A DNA stretch of 64,000 bases, taken from contig CP141135.1 in assembly GCA_035236585.1 (NCBI GenBank), forward strand, positions 4,436,001 through 4,500,000. Direction: 5' to 3'. The stretch is from Warburgia ugandensis. Lineage: Eukaryota; Streptophyta; Magnoliopsida; Canellales; Canellaceae. Shown piece by piece: positions 22,640 to 34,532 of the stretch. Position 1 is the first letter of the stretch. Every line of letters begins with the position of its first letter. The notes under the pieces are model-generated. The model saw only the letters and a program-made list of their open reading frames with translations. It was not told where the DNA came from and searched no databases. The translations under genes were made by a program, and so were the position numbers.

Positions 22640-23640
22640 AGATTAAAAGTATAACTTTGAGATGCGATAATCATTTAATCTAGACGCTTTTGGGTTACAC
22701 CATAAAGGTAGATCAATTAGATAAACGGATGAGATCATCCTGAAAGGAAGTTTCCTTCAAGCAACAAAGGGTCGTTACCCGGAAACTTTCCATAGTGTGG
22801 CGCTACACGATAGCATACTTACTGGGATATTTTTCCCCTTGGCACTGGTTACCTACGCAAAGGGGAAGGGTGTGCGTTGTCGCCGTTTACTTGCACGATA
22901 CTAAGGCGACCTATATTCCTACAGGGTGGCGTAGCCACACGGCAAGTTGGCTTTCCTCTTGCTTTTTACATGGAGGCCCCTCATTTAATTGATGGCACCC
23001 GTTCATCGCATTTCTCAGACTCTAGATTTTCGTTTACTAATGATTGGAGGATTCTAGCGTCCAGAAATTGTGATGGTGGTGATTGAGTGTGAAGCGTTTG
23101 TTTTTCAAATTTAGATTGTATAAAGTCATCCAAGGGCCCAATTTTTGAAGTAAAAAACATCTGAAATTCGAGAAATGGATCAGATCAAGAAAAGATGGGG
23201 CCCTTAGTGTAAAAGTGGGGCGCCAGGCGACTAACCGATTGTGATCTAGTGTAGCACTCTGGTACGATTTCTGGCTTGTTTTAAATCGTGGTTGACCATC
23301 CATGGACTGAATTGTTCGTGGATGGTGACTATCTTCATTGTTGGTTGGAGGAATGGCAGCTGACTTGGAAACTCTCTTTCTTGTATTTTATCTTGCTAAG
23401 AGTCGGATAAGAGGAGGATTAACGATTAACCTCTTTTGTGTCCTCTTGTAATGAATTTTCATTCTAAAAATGATAAATAAGAGAAAACAAGGTCCTACCA
23501 ACTCGAGACCAAGTGTACTTTCACAAATTAAATAACATGGGGTAGTGCCACTCGATTTGGCTGGATTTTGGTCCACCAAGAACTATGAGAGAGAGAGAGT
23601 CCCTTTGGTGTCCACATCTGTGGGTATAATACATAAAGTG
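22640..23640. other. Intergenic, upstream of callose synthase, nothing recognised
   Basis: Contains a relatively GC-rich patch (22770-23000) with short open frames on the plus strand (22795-22992 and 22877-23086). Neither resembles a known protein, and their overlap suggests chance. Confidence 0.45.
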
Positions 23641-23821
23641 AGACAATCAAAGTTAAAGATTTTAAAAGGGCAAGAAAAATGCCTTGAAAAACGTGAATAG
23701 AAATGGTAAAAAATTATTTAAAAACTTTAGAACTAAATGAAACCATGCCACTTAACAGAGGGGAAATAGATGAACAAGATTCATGTGCCCGATCCCTAAT
23801 TACGATAAGGTGTTGATGATA
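23641..23821 (+). mobile_element. RTE LINE 3' fragment (copy G)
   Basis: Shares AAGATTTTAAAAGGGCAAG, the ATTTAAAAACTTTAGAACTA block, AACAAGATTCATGTG and the GATAAGGTGTTGATGAT tail with the full copies. It covers only the last 180 bp and is well diverged. Confidence 0.8.
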
Positions 23822-23829
23822 TGTGTGTG

Positions 23830-25630
23830 CACCTTCTGTTAAAGTTTGTTCCTTTTTAATGAGCCCATTGAAATTGAGGTTTTTGGAATCCTTTTTGTCT
23901 ATGAAGTTGATCCTCAACTTCTTATTTGTGAAAGAAAAAGGAGAGGGAAGGAAGCTTGTAGAATATCACCCTCCTCCATTGGTTGAAACTTAAGGGTTCT
24001 ACCTAGAACGGAGAATGTGATTAACACATTTATAGACTCCCACGCAAATAAGGAGCTATGAAGCAGTTACAAAATAGGAGTTACATTTATCATAAGCCAA
24101 GATCGAAATCTTCATGAGATTCATAGTTATAATATTTATAGCTTCCTTACTGGTAAACAAAGATGATTCGGAATTATATCTCCTTCCAAGGCATAAATTG
24201 TATTCATGAGTTCACATTAGCCTAGAGTTTGCTCCTAGCAATATAGCCATCGTTTCCCCTCTCATATCTATTTTCAGGATTTGATAAAGTGTGAATTTTC
24301 AAAAACATAAATCTTATGATGTGTTGGGAATCTCTTATAAAAATCATCCATGCTTCATTTTGAGCAAGTCGAAACTTACCAAATAAGGAATTTTGCTACT
24401 TTAGGACCATTATAGTTACACCCAATGTTTACTGGAGCTTCATAGCTAGCTAATCTATCATCAAATCATCAATTCCCTTGACCTTCTGACATTGGATAGG
24501 CGTCAACACTCATGCATGGCCATATGAATCTGCAAAGATGTGTGTTTTACCACAGTCGCTTAGGCGTGGTCATTGTGACTCACTCATTCTCCCAAAGTTA
24601 AGGGGCTATTTTGCCAACTTCCTTGAAAGAGAGTTGTCTTGTGCCCTTATGCATTCTTTACCTACGCCCCTGTAAATATTTGTTTGAACGAGGGCTTCCA
24701 AACACATCGTAAGCTAAACCTAATATTTTACCTTTGTCATATATTCCATATATCACATTAGATAAGTATCACATTCATGGAATACAATTCACTTTCAAGA
24801 TGCCTTGACAGTGAAATGGTAGACATGTGAGACTCAAATGTCTCTTCAAGGCATAATATTGAGTATGCTTGTTGAATAAGCATTCTCAATAACAAATCTT
24901 AGATAGATATTTATATACCTAAAATATATCTTGATGTATGAAAATTGGATAAGCTAGCCTCACCTAAAGATTATATTGCCCCCAATTTCTATGAAATCCA
25001 AAACAAATAAAGACCCTTGGACTCGTCCTCTAGACCAAGATATACCATCAGATGAGAGAGAGATGAGTGATTATTTAATACAACTGGCTGTGTTGGAGTT
25101 GTATCATAGCTAATGTGATATGGCCCATTCATTTACTTTCCAAAAGTTAGATAAGATTTTCTGCTGATGTGGAGCATAAAAAGGTCAAACTAGAAAGAGA
25201 AAAACATTAGCATGGGTTTCCTTTCGACTTAAAGAAAAGAAAAAACCTTATAAAACCCAAAAATCTTGCATTCTTGAGAAAAAAAACCAGATGTTTGTGA
25301 TGATTGAACACTAATATAACCACAACGTAGCAATCTCAAACCTCAAACCTGTGACCTTACCATAGGAGACCTTAGTTGGCTTTAGTTTTATAAAATGATT
25401 GTGGTTGTTGTTTAGAGCTTAGTTTCTTGGTAAGTTTGCCCTTAAAATGTAGGAAGGAGTTTCTTTTATTTTATTGTAATAGACATGCCACGTACAACAG
25501 ATGAGAGTTATAAGAGAGGAAGAATTGGAGAAAGAAAGGTAGGTTAGAGAGGAAACATAGGTAAATTGGTATAAAAATAAGAAACAACATCATCATACTT
25601 AACAGTTTCTGGTAAGAGAAGAAAAAGAAG
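23830..25630. other. Intergenic, no recognised feature
   Basis: AT-rich sequence without an open frame of note or recognisable repeat. 25420-25620 looks like degraded non-coding repeat, but I could not match it. Confidence 0.45.
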
Positions 25631-25635
25631 AAAAT

Positions 25636-26219
25636 ATCATCATTGTTAGCATTATCAAGACCTTATCCCCATTAGGGGTTGGTAACATGAACCTTGTCCC
25701 TCCATTCCCCTCCATTAAGTATCATGGCTTTATTTAGTCTCAAAGTTTTTAAATATTTTCTCACCACTTATGTCTATGTTCTTTTAGGCCTTTCGCTTGT
25801 ACTTTTAGAACCTCCAACTTGCATTGCATCACTCCTTCTAACTGATGCTGTTTTCAGTTTTCGTTGGACATGTCCAAACCATCGAAATCGATTATCCCTC
25901 ATCTTATTACCTATTAGTGTTACTCATAAGTTTCATCTAATGTTTTCATTTCCACTTCTATCCTTTCTTGTCTTGCCACTCATCCATCTCAACATCTTTG
26001 GTTATGGTCATCCCATGCACACGATATTCCTTAACACTTCGATTCATAGAGCATGACTTGCCTTACCGTCATCCTATAGAAATTTTCTTTCCGTTTGAGT
26101 GTCACCCACCGATCACACAGAACTCCAAAGGTCCATCTCCATTTGTCTAACTAGCTTGGATTCTCTGAGTAACCTCCCTCTCAATCTCACCACTCTTGAG
26201 AATCATCGATCCTAAGTGT
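25636..26219 (-). mobile_element. RTE LINE 3' fragment (copy H), minus strand
   Basis: The reverse complement of the RTE 3' end. From the right it reads the TTAGGATC, GAGAGG(GAGG)TTAC and TTCTATAGGAT blocks. The C-terminal coding region follows, then AGGTTCATGTTACCAACC, GGATAAGGTCTTGATAATGC and a degenerate GATGAT tail. About 580 bp, 5' truncated. Confidence 0.85.
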
Positions 26220-28630
26220 ATATTGATGTCTCCTTACATACGACAACCACTTTATTAATGTAGTCAACTCTTAGTATGTAATCAATTAGGTCGCTCTTGC
26301 TGTATGATTCTCTCTTCCTTGCATCTATATATTTGGTAGGAATTTGAGAAAGAGAGGGTGGGAGGGAGAGGCTCGTACATGGTGTGACTCGGTTACTACT
26401 TTGTTCTCTAATTGTTGAACCTTGAAGACAAATTATATGCATGGCGTATCACTTCCAATGCTTTGTATTTCTTTCTGATGTTATCTTTTCAGTCAAGTCT
26501 TTCTGCCGTACATCTCTCTCTTGTGCATTTACATGTCACATGAAATGAGAGAGGAGATATAGGAGAAATTATTTGATAAGGCCAGGAATTGAGTGTTTTG
26601 AATCATCGAAACCAATCATCATTAGCATTGGTTTGCATCTATATATCTGATTCGCAATCAAATAGGCATACACCGCCATCCATTTGAAGCCCCAGTTTTG
26701 GGGCTCAAGGCTATCGGACGCAATGCAGATCAAATGAAAGAAAATAGAAACAAGTGCGATCAATCAAAAACCTCAAATAAGTTGGTTTGATTTTTAATTT
26801 TCACAATGATATGCATACAACCGGAATGGAACTCTGAAGACCAATTATATGCATGGCTCCTGTGAGATTTAGAGTCTCTTGATTATAGTGACCACAAAGT
26901 CTTTGTTGCCCAGTATTTGATGTAGGCACAAAGCCAAACCAGGGATATCTTTAATTTCGTCTGCCATTTACCTCTGTACAAGTTGCGAATTTCCTGATTC
27001 AGACATTTATGTCTAATTGGAAATATTATAAACACCTTGGAAATCCCTGCGTCGAGTTTTGTCTTCAATAACTTAGGAATCATCAGGGTGAAGCTGGCCC
27101 CTCTCACGTCCTATTAATAAGCGATATTTATTAAAATTCCTATTTGATACGTACACAAAGTTTCATGCTAATTAAGATGGCCCCTCTCACGTTCGAGCTA
27201 ATTTACTCAGTGCTTGCGAGGGGACGGATGTGACTTCCCTTGTAAGTCATGGGTGGCATAGCCCGTTGCAGAAGTCTCCCCTTTTTTTGATCCATTTCTT
27301 TGGGGGGGACCATGCATGGCACTTTTCAACCGTCTCCGAGGGACAGTTGAACGAGCAGCTCCATTATCTAAATCTATTTGCTTGCATTTGGTTGATACTA
27401 GTTTCTAGATCTAGAGCAGATGCATATTCAAAAAAATTGAAGTTTGCATTGTTATTAGTATGAAACTTATTGGCTTGATTGTGTTGTGCTCGTATGAAAT
27501 TATGCTGCACCGTGAACTGGGGGTCTATGGGGCGAAGCTCCAGTGCTGGTTGAGCTGAACGATCAGCTTGCCGGGGGTGCTGGGGTGGCTCACCCCTGCC
27601 GAGGGCACAAGGGCCAACCCCAGCCTGTAAAAAAGGCAGATGGTTTTTTCTATTTTGTAATACGAGGGACAATTGCATCTTTTGCCATTATCTACATGTA
27701 TTTGCAATACCTTAATGTTTTATAGGGGATGAAAAATCTTTGTACCTTGTGATGGTTATTTGCTGGCCGTGGAGCTAGTGAATCATGTGTGAGCTAGTGA
27801 ATATTTCTCAATTCAGAAGAAACCATGCAAGTAAGTGTGTTTATGTTTTTCTTTTTTCTTTTCTTGCATCTTCATAAACGTGCAGTTAGTTCGTCATTAC
27901 GGCATTTCTCTCTGCTTGGATGTCTCCGTAGCCTCAACTGTTATTTTCTCCTCTCCTTTAATCTTTTCTTCTCAAAGGATATGTTTGTTTATACTCCAGA
28001 AATTGCCAGAAAAAACTTGTTATACAACCTTTACAAGTGGAAAGGAAAAATATGCTATATAGATCTTAAGAGCTGGCCAAGGAACACCAAACGACTTTCA
28101 CGACGATGCCATATGCTAGTCATTGCTGACTTCATAGATCGTGATCTACTGCAATCAGAAGCTGCTGTGTCAAAATTGTATTTTTCTTCATTGAAAGGAA
28201 TTTACTTTGTTCATTAATAATTAACCTGATGTGCTGCTGGTTAGCAAATAAGAGTCATCTTCTCAAACCACAGGTTCAACTTCCTTTCTTACCATCCACA
28301 TGACAGACTGACCCGTAGAAGTCACCTACTTTTAGCGTCCTAGAATAACTTCCAAATCTTAGAGGGATAAATTGGTGAAGACCAAACAGAATATACTAAA
28401 AAGTTAGTGTCAATATACCAAAAACTTAGTGTGTGTCTGTGACAGCAATGCGCAAAAGGATGAGAGAACCCACAATCAATTATCCGATGAGTCTTATAGT
28501 ACATTAAAATGATCTTAACCATTCAATTGACTGGCTTCTTGACATCAAATATAGTCTCATGTCACTTGTCTTAATTCTATTTGCAATCAGAAGGCTAGAA
28601 TCATTTCATGTTCAGAGTTTTGGACTTTTT
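26220..28630. other. Intergenic, no recognised gene
   Basis: Several short open frames occur (for example 27230-27463 and 27825-28217, 130 codons on the plus strand), but none matches a family I recognise. The latter has a Phe-rich start typical of random T-rich DNA. The motif AATTATATGCATGGC recurs at 26431 and 26844, a possible relic of duplication. Confidence 0.4.
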
Positions 28631-28633
28631 GTT

Positions 28634-28812
28634 GGGGAGCCTTGGAACAACGGTAGAGTTGTCGTCGTGTGACTTTGAGGTCACAAGTTCAAGGCCTGGA
28701 AACAACCTCTTGTAAAATGTAAGGTAAGGCTGCGCGACTGTTGACTCTTGTGGTCCGCCCCTTCCCCGAACTCTGCATACGTGGGAGCTTCGTGCACTGG
28801 GACTGCCCTTTT
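28634..28812 (+). mobile_element. Au-type SINE, full length, with target duplication
   Basis: GGGGAGCCTTGGAACAACGG start, B box GAGGTCACAAGTTCAAGG, TTGTGGTCCGCCCCTTCCCC and CTGCCCTTTTTT end. The flanks GTTTTGGACTTTTTG (28617) and GTTTTGGACTTTTTTG (28815) are the target duplication. Confidence 0.92.
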
Positions 28813-29084
28813 TTGTTTTGGACTTTTTTGCACTCCATCCATTTGGGACCCAGGCTATGTAAAATCATTAATAGAAAGAGACTGAGGAAGAAGACCAGCT
28901 TTGTCAGTCAAACTTATTAAGTAATCTTACAAAACCTATAGTCTACGGAGTTTTTGTCATTGTCTACAATGAAGTTGATCATAGCTGAAGCAAAATCCAA
29001 ACTGCAGCAAAACCTGTGAGGCTTGGTCATACCAATCTTCACTAGGCATCAAACCAAAATACCCAACAAGCATTAGCTCTCCCT

Positions 29085-29198
29085 GAAAAGGAGGTACTCC
29101 AGCCGCACCTTCCAGTACGACTATCTTGTTACAACTTCACCTCAGTTAGTAACCCCACCTTCGGCATCCTCCTCCTTGCGGTTAAGGTAACGACTTCC
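29085..29198 (-). rRNA. Nuclear insertion of plastid 16S rRNA 3' end (fragment)
   Basis: The minus strand carries the end of plastid 16S rRNA: GAAGTCGTTACCTTAACCGC, AAGGAGGAGGATGCCGAAGG, then TTGTAACAAGATAGTCGTAC, TGGAAGGTGCGGCTGGAGTA, and CCTCCTTTTC with the anti-Shine-Dalgarno CCTCC. Only 114 bp are present, and several substitutions differ from what I recall of plastid 16S. Plant mitochondrial 18S and nuclear 18S end differently (no CCTCC), so a plastid source is favoured. It is not functional. Confidence 0.88.
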
Positions 29199-29199
29199 C

Positions 29200-30300
29200 A
29201 AGACCTCTTAGTGCCACTCATGCCAGAGGTATAGCTCTCTTGCCGAGCATATTTTCTGACCATGTCTGAGCACTTCAGTTTATGCTTCTAGGCATGGTCA
29301 GAGGAGAGGCACAGTGACATTGATTGGTTGAAAAGTCCTTGCGGATTTAGTGGAAGCAGCATATATGGCCGTAGAAGATGCTTTGCAAGTGAATAAAGAA
29401 TTGTTACAGGATGCTTCTTGGTGAACTGTTTTGATGTGCAAGTTCCAGCACCACAAGAGAATGAAAGAGACTCAATACCACTCCAAAATCAGCAACAGCA
29501 GCAAGAGCAAAGAGTTGACAGTTCATGAACAGCAAGTAGGAGACCAATTAGATTGACTAAAATTGTTGGCAGGAGTAAAGAAGTTAAATTGTTGAAAGAG
29601 GAAGATTTCTTTAGCTCATGAATTTTTAAGTGGAGATAGACAAGGGAGATTGTTCCTGTCAAGTTTGGAGAATCATGTTTGACTCTAACCTGTGCCAGGA
29701 GCAATATGTACTCTCTGAGGGAACTGGAAAGTAGATTAAGCCAATAGGGAAGTTTATGTTTTTGCATTGTTTTTCTATTACTTTCTAAAAGAAGTGGTTT
29801 TCCCGTATTAGAACTACTCCAGAAGGGAATAAAAAGTTCTACATTTCTGATTCATGGAATAGGAAAGAGCTCAGAAATTTTAAGGTGGCAAAATAGAGCT
29901 GAGAGGAGTCCTCCAGGAAGGTGAAGTGCTGGCTTATTTGTTTACTCTTCTTTTATTGTTTGGATCTTAACATTTGATATGACGGATGTAGGGTATAAAC
30001 CAATCAAAGAAAACAGCAAGCAGCAAGTTAAGGCAACATGTTAAGATTCGAATGGTGGAAGAAAAAAGGGAAAATTTCATAAAACAGAAGAAAACAAACT
30101 GGGGCAAAATGTTAAGATCCAAGTTAATAAAAGAAAAAACAAGTAAAGCAGTAGATCCCCTTTCCAGGAGAGACACCTTGCAGTGTTGTCTTAAAACCTA
30201 ACAACCTCCGAATTCTTCCTTGTTCCTCAAAAATAGAACCATAGAACTTTCATTCCCTTGCTGGAGTCCTAATACGGAAACCATTTACTTTTAAAGGCAG
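29200..30300. other. Intergenic, no recognised feature
   Basis: Follows the plastid fragment. No further plastid sequence could be recognised. Purine-rich stretches at 29560-29660 and 30040-30150 contain no coding signal I trust. Confidence 0.45.
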
Positions 30301-30319
30301 TAAGAGAAGCATAGCAACA

Positions 30320-30478
30320 TAGCCTTGGCGCAACGGTAAAAGTTGTCCTCATGTTAAGGTGTAGAAACAGCCTCTTGCAAAAATGCAAGGTAAGGCTACT
30401 TACTATAGACCCTTGTGGTCTGCCCCTTCCCCAGACCCTGCAGAGGAGGGAGCTTAGTGCATTGGGGCCGCCCTTTTT
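30320..30478 (+). mobile_element. Au-type SINE with target duplication
   Basis: Starts AGCCTTGGCGCAACGG, lacks part of the B-box region, and keeps CCTCTTGCAAAAATGCAAGG and TTGTGGTCTGCCCCTTCCCC. The flanks AAGAGAAGCATAGCAACA (30302) and AAGAGAAACATAGCAACA (30479) are an 18-bp target duplication with one mismatch. Confidence 0.92.
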
Positions 30479-30574
30479 AAGAGAAACATAGCAACAATAT
30501 GAATTTCTCTGTTAGCACCAGAGCATGAAGCTCCTGCAGAAGAATTTCAGGTGCAAAATACTAAATCATAAAAG

Positions 30575-30737
30575 AAAAGGGCAGCCCGGAGCATGAAGCT
30601 CCTACAGAAGGGTCGGACCACAAGGGTCTATCATGTGCAGCCTTACCTTGCATTTTTAGAAGAGACTATTTCCACACCTTGAACCCATGACCTCATGGTC
30701 ACACGACGACAGCTCTACCATTGAGCCAAGGCTCCCC
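30575..30737 (-). mobile_element. Au-type SINE, opposite strand to neighbour
   Basis: On the minus strand it starts GGGGAGCCTTGGCTCAATGG and has a box resembling GACCATGAGGTCATGGGTTC, then the conserved body, ending GGGCTGCCCTTTT. The flanks TGCAAAATACTAAA and TGCAAAACACGAAA may be the target duplication. It lies tail to tail with the SINE at 30320-30478. Confidence 0.9.
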
Positions 30738-30744
30738 TTCTTGC

Positions 30745-31585
30745 AAAACACGAAACTATAGGATGTAAATATAAAGACAGCATTCTGCACAACATGTATG
30801 TAATATAAAAAATAAGTCTTACTTAAATAGATCTTACCAATATTGAGTGTTTCTTAATGATTTAAATTATTGCATTCTCACATGAACTGAAGATCTGTGA
30901 TCTCCCAGTTTCTTGCGAAATGGCTTTGACCATCTTGAAGTGCAAATATGACCATTTCCTCATAATATAGATGATAAGAAATCAAGAAACATTTCATATT
31001 TCTGTCAACAAAGATTTTGTATATTAGAACAGCATATGATATTAGGACAATGTACTTAGGATTCTGCATAGACTTATCTAAGAAAGAGATGGAAAAAACT
31101 GCACTGATATTTGTTCTAGTTGTTGTTATTTATCAAATCTTACTGAAATTAGATGCTGATTCTTCATTGCCATTTTTGAATACCCCGTGTTTGCTTCCGC
31201 ACACAAATGCACATTAAGATCATGGTGATATATTCACTAGTGTGAGCTTCAGAATACATGAGTCTACGTACAGCTGCGTCTATATATAGCTGCAAGTGTA
31301 CATAAATGATAATGGATACATGAGTCTCATAGTTCACATTATCATTCACTAGGTTACTTTTCCCCAATAAATGATTTAAAACTTCAAAAAGCTTTTCACA
31401 AATTTCCCGCAGCACCACATGCCTGTCTCTTCCTGCTTCTGTTAACTTTGTCTTAGACACATTCTTATTGAGGTTTATAATCAACCTAAAGCTCATGGAA
31501 TCCGAAAAAGAAAAAGGAATATCAAGGTGTAGGTTAGGGAGTTACTTGAAGAGAACTAATATAACTTGCAAGGAAATTTTGATAA
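30745..31585. other. Intergenic, no recognised feature
   Basis: No open frame or repeat that I recognise. Short frames at 31017-31217 and 31164-31496 on opposite strands appear incidental. Confidence 0.45.
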
Positions 31586-31587
31586 AG

Positions 31588-31734
31588 GCCGTGTGACCTT
31601 GAGGTCACAGGTTCAAGGTGTGGAAACAGTCTCTTACAAAATGCAACGTAAGACTGCAGACTATTGACCCTTGTGGTTCACCCCTTCTTTGAACCCTGCA
31701 TACGTGGGAGCTTTGTGCACTGAGGCTGCCCTTT
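31588..31734 (+). mobile_element. Au-type SINE, 5' truncated
   Basis: Begins at the B-box region (GTGTGACCTTGAGGTCACAG), then GTGTGGAAACAGTCTCTTAC and TTGTGGTTCACCCC, ending GAGGCTGCCCTTT. Confidence 0.88.
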
Positions 31735-32254
31735 GGCCCTCTTCGCTTTTTCTAAACACTTTCTAATTAGATATTATAGCTCTTTTGAGAGTCATTGGAG
31801 TCTTTAGAAGCTAATTACATATGCTGAAGAATGAACAGTTATATCAAATACGGTAGTGTTGATATCATATTCCACAACAATAAAAAAGAAAAGAAAGATA
31901 AACCAATAGTGGCATTATTGACTCTTTCAAACATGAAGGATCATAAGTGTTGCCTTTCACCCAACAGAATCATCAAACAAAGAATGGATTGGTAGTTTAT
32001 GATTAGAATTTGATAGATATTTTTAGAATCATAACAATAGATAGCAGCTACTTATATTAGTGAAACTTGAAGAGTCAAGTGCTATTATAGATATAGGATT
32101 GCATATATTATTCCAAGGAAATTAAACCAAAACTAAATCCAAGAAATATTGATGTGATGGTAGCCCTTTTTTGTGAAAAATTTCTGATTGGAGGCTGTCG
32201 CTTTTCTATGAATAATAGCCACTTCAGAGCTATTAAGTCAGTCTATGAATTGAA

Positions 32255-32311
32255 GAATAATAATAATAATAATAATTATTATAATTATAATTATTATTAT
32301 TATCATCATCC
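32255..32311. repeat. (AAT)n/(ATT)n palindromic microsatellite
   Basis: AAT repeats run directly into ATT repeats. The tract is self-complementary and could form a cruciform. Confidence 0.9.
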
Positions 32312-32320
32312 TCGTCAAAT

Positions 32321-32512
32321 ATGGCTACAAGGAGTGAGGGGATCCAAGTTGAAGGTTTTAGACAGAAAGGAAAAAGCCAAAAAGAAAGTGGATAGATAGA
32401 AGTAGTGAGAAAAAATTTAAAAACTTTGGACTAAATGAAGTCATAATACTTAATAGGAGAAAATAGAGGAATAAGATTCATGTGACCGATCGGGATAAGG
32501 TCATGATGATGA
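32321..32512 (+). mobile_element. RTE LINE 3' fragment (copy I)
   Basis: Shares GGAGTGAGG, AAGTTGAAGGTTTTAGA, GTGGATAGATAGAAGTAGTG, AATTTAAAAACTTTGGACTA and AATAAGATTCATGTGACCGA, ending in GGTCATGATGATGATG. The left border merges with the AT microsatellite. The right end abuts a copia LTR. Confidence 0.8.
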
Positions 32513-33430
32513 TGTTAGAAGTGCATTGGGGCCCTTAAAATGTAATCTTGCGGTGGAATCATGCCTAAAGAATTTGAAGGTCTTCGTCGCTTGGCTTTCA
32601 ATGGGACCAGTGAAGAGGAAAATAAATTCTAATTCTATCATGTGTGACTAAGCATGTCATGTCCAATGATCTCTGAACTCTCACTTAGGTCGATGGTAGA
32701 GGAGCAAGTTGCAAGGAAGATCTAGTTAAGGTGATTAAGATCCATTCACTAAACTAAATGAAAGTTAGCACCAAATTTATAATCAAAGCATTCTAATTAA
32801 CAAACAATATTCAAACAATTTTGTAGATCCTCTAATGTCATCGAAAAATACGGATCAATTGCTATCCCATTGTCGCATATTTCTCTTTATTTCTAAGAAC
32901 ATGACAATTTGATCAAGGGCTACAAAGTAATTCAAGCAACTTTGCAGATCTTACTATTGTAATATATACTTTATTGATGAATATTCCTTCATCACACAAA
33001 GATCCTCCACTAAAATCATCAAGAATAAAAGACTAGATGCGGAAGCATACCTGAATCCATGAGTCCGGATGTAATTCTTGAGTCTTGCGGTTCCTGATCT
33101 TCCAAACTGATGCGTATGACTTTTCTAGAGAATGGTATTCCCTCTTTTCTAATGATGGGATGTCAGAAAAGAATCACACGTATAATTTTGGAACCATAAC
33201 CATTTATAACTGCATACACTTCCCTTATTTCTAATTATAGCCCATCATAAATTAGAAACAAGATATTAAGTATCTACACATAATAAAACCCACACCTTTT
33301 GAGATGATTGTGGCCCATTTAACCTTAAAACTTAGTAGATCACTTTAATTTAGGCCAAACCTATATGATAGCATATGATATACAACTATTATCATTTATA
33401 TATATATATATGCACGTCCAAAATCTAACA
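32513..33430 (-). mobile_element. Copia element 2, 3' LTR (minus strand)
   Basis: Termini TGTTAG at 32513 and CTAACA at 33430. On the minus strand it is preceded by the purine tract AGTCCAAGTGGGAGATT (33446-33430), the classic copia polypurine site directly before TGTTAGA. A part of this LTR (about 33060-33430) is repeated at 34110-34384. Confidence 0.8.
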
Positions 33431-34109
33431 ATCTCCCACTTGGACTACATACACACATATCACTTTATAATTTTATAATTTTATATCACAATATAACCTT
33501 ATGAGCTCAAAATTTTGCTATCATGTGTAGAAAACATCTTCGAACAATCTTGTCTATTAATTATGCTAATATAGGATCAAGGTGATCTTCGTTACATATA
33601 TAGTAATTAAATCCATCCATGGTCATGCATATTAACATAACCAAACGACATAGATCAAGTATGGATGTGTAGCATGGAAAAATTACATTCAATGTGATCA
33701 TAACATGCCTATTTCCAACTGGTCCATCTTTATTCCTTATGGGATCATATCAAAACCAAATCAGAGTGAAAAATAGAATTGAATACTTTATTTCTGCAGA
33801 AAATATCTATAAACACAAGATGTGTTTGAAACGAAAAGCATATAAATACAAACTCCCACTAATCCAGTATATCATCAAATGATACAACACCCATATGAGC
33901 AATATGCTCATGAAAGACCTTGGGTGGTAGCCCCTTACTAAGTGGATCTGCAATCATAAAGTTTGTGCCAATATGCTATATAAACACTTAACCACTCTAA
34001 ACTCTTTCTTTAACAACTAGGAACTTGATGTCTGTATTCTTTGACTTCGTTGAGCTCCTATTATTGTTGGAATATAAAACTGCTGACTTATTGTCACAAA
34101 ATAACTTAA
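33431..34109 (-). mobile_element. Copia element 2, remnant of internal region
   Basis: Near 33890-34105 the minus strand has a broken RNase H end: KLFCDNKSAV (with stops and shifts around it), TDIKFLVVKERV, then DPLSKGLPPKVFHEHIAHMG. This is the C-terminus of Ty1/copia polyproteins. From 33440 to 33890 is the non-coding 3' leader. Gag, protease, integrase and most of the reverse transcriptase are missing. Confidence 0.8.
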
Positions 34110-34384
34110 GTCTGGATGTGATTCTTGAGTCTTGCAGTTCCTGATCTTCCAAACTAATACGTAGGACCTTCCTGGAGAATGGTATTCCCTCTTTTCTGAT
34201 GATGGGATGTTAGAAAAGAATCATACGTATAATTTGGGGACCATAACCATTTATAACTGCATATACTTCCTTTATTTCTAATTATAATCCATTTAACCTT
34301 AAAACTTATTAGATCACTTTAATTTAGGCCAAACGTATATGATATACAATTATTATCATATATATGCATGTCCAAAATCTAACA
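34110..34384 (-). mobile_element. Copia element 2, truncated 5' LTR
   Basis: Matches the right-hand 370 bp of the LTR at 32513-33430 with small deletions. Shared blocks are ATTCTTGAGTCTTGC, GGTATTCCCTCTTTTCT and ACCATAACCATTTATAACTG, ending CCAAAATCTAACA. It is fused directly to RNase H sequence, so one deletion removed part of the LTR, the primer site and most of the coding region. Confidence 0.78.
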
Positions 34385-34466
34385 CTTACATCCAAAATCG
34401 TGGATCGATTCTGATCAACCAAGCAAGCTAATTGTGATCACGTCATAGATCAACAATTGTCACATA

Positions 34467-34470
<4 letters not shown>

Positions 34471-34499
<29 letters not shown>

Positions 34500-34500
34500 A
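34471..34500. repeat. (TA)n(TG)n microsatellite
   Basis: Short TA run followed by about 12 TG units. Confidence 0.9.
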
Positions 34501-34519
34501 GGTAATTTTAGCAAGGAGT

Positions 34520-34532
34520 TGCAAGTGTAAAG
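34520..34532. mobile_element. MITE-like element, left end split by copia insertion
   Basis: TGCAAGTGTAAAG joins, across the copia element, to TGTAGGTGATTTGATTGGCT (46171-46190). Together they form a terminal inverted repeat of about 33 bp that matches the inverted right end at 46251-46288. The last five bases, TAAAG, are the copia target duplication. Confidence 0.7.

Noticed and set aside
25694-26056. 120-codon plus-strand frame rich in Ser, Leu and Phe, looking like a membrane protein
   Set aside because: It is the antisense shadow of the RTE C-terminal coding region (copy H). Similar shadows occur at 8580-8918, 9826-10263 and 42184-42582.
27825-28217. 130-codon frame starting MQVSVFMFFFFLFLHLH as a secreted or membrane protein
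   Set aside because: The apparent membrane segment comes from a T-rich tract. There is no family match, no splice or promoter context, and no conserved partner nearby.
29040-29200. Functional rRNA gene
   Set aside because: Only the last 114 bp of a plastid-type 16S are present, with many substitutions. It is a nuclear insertion.
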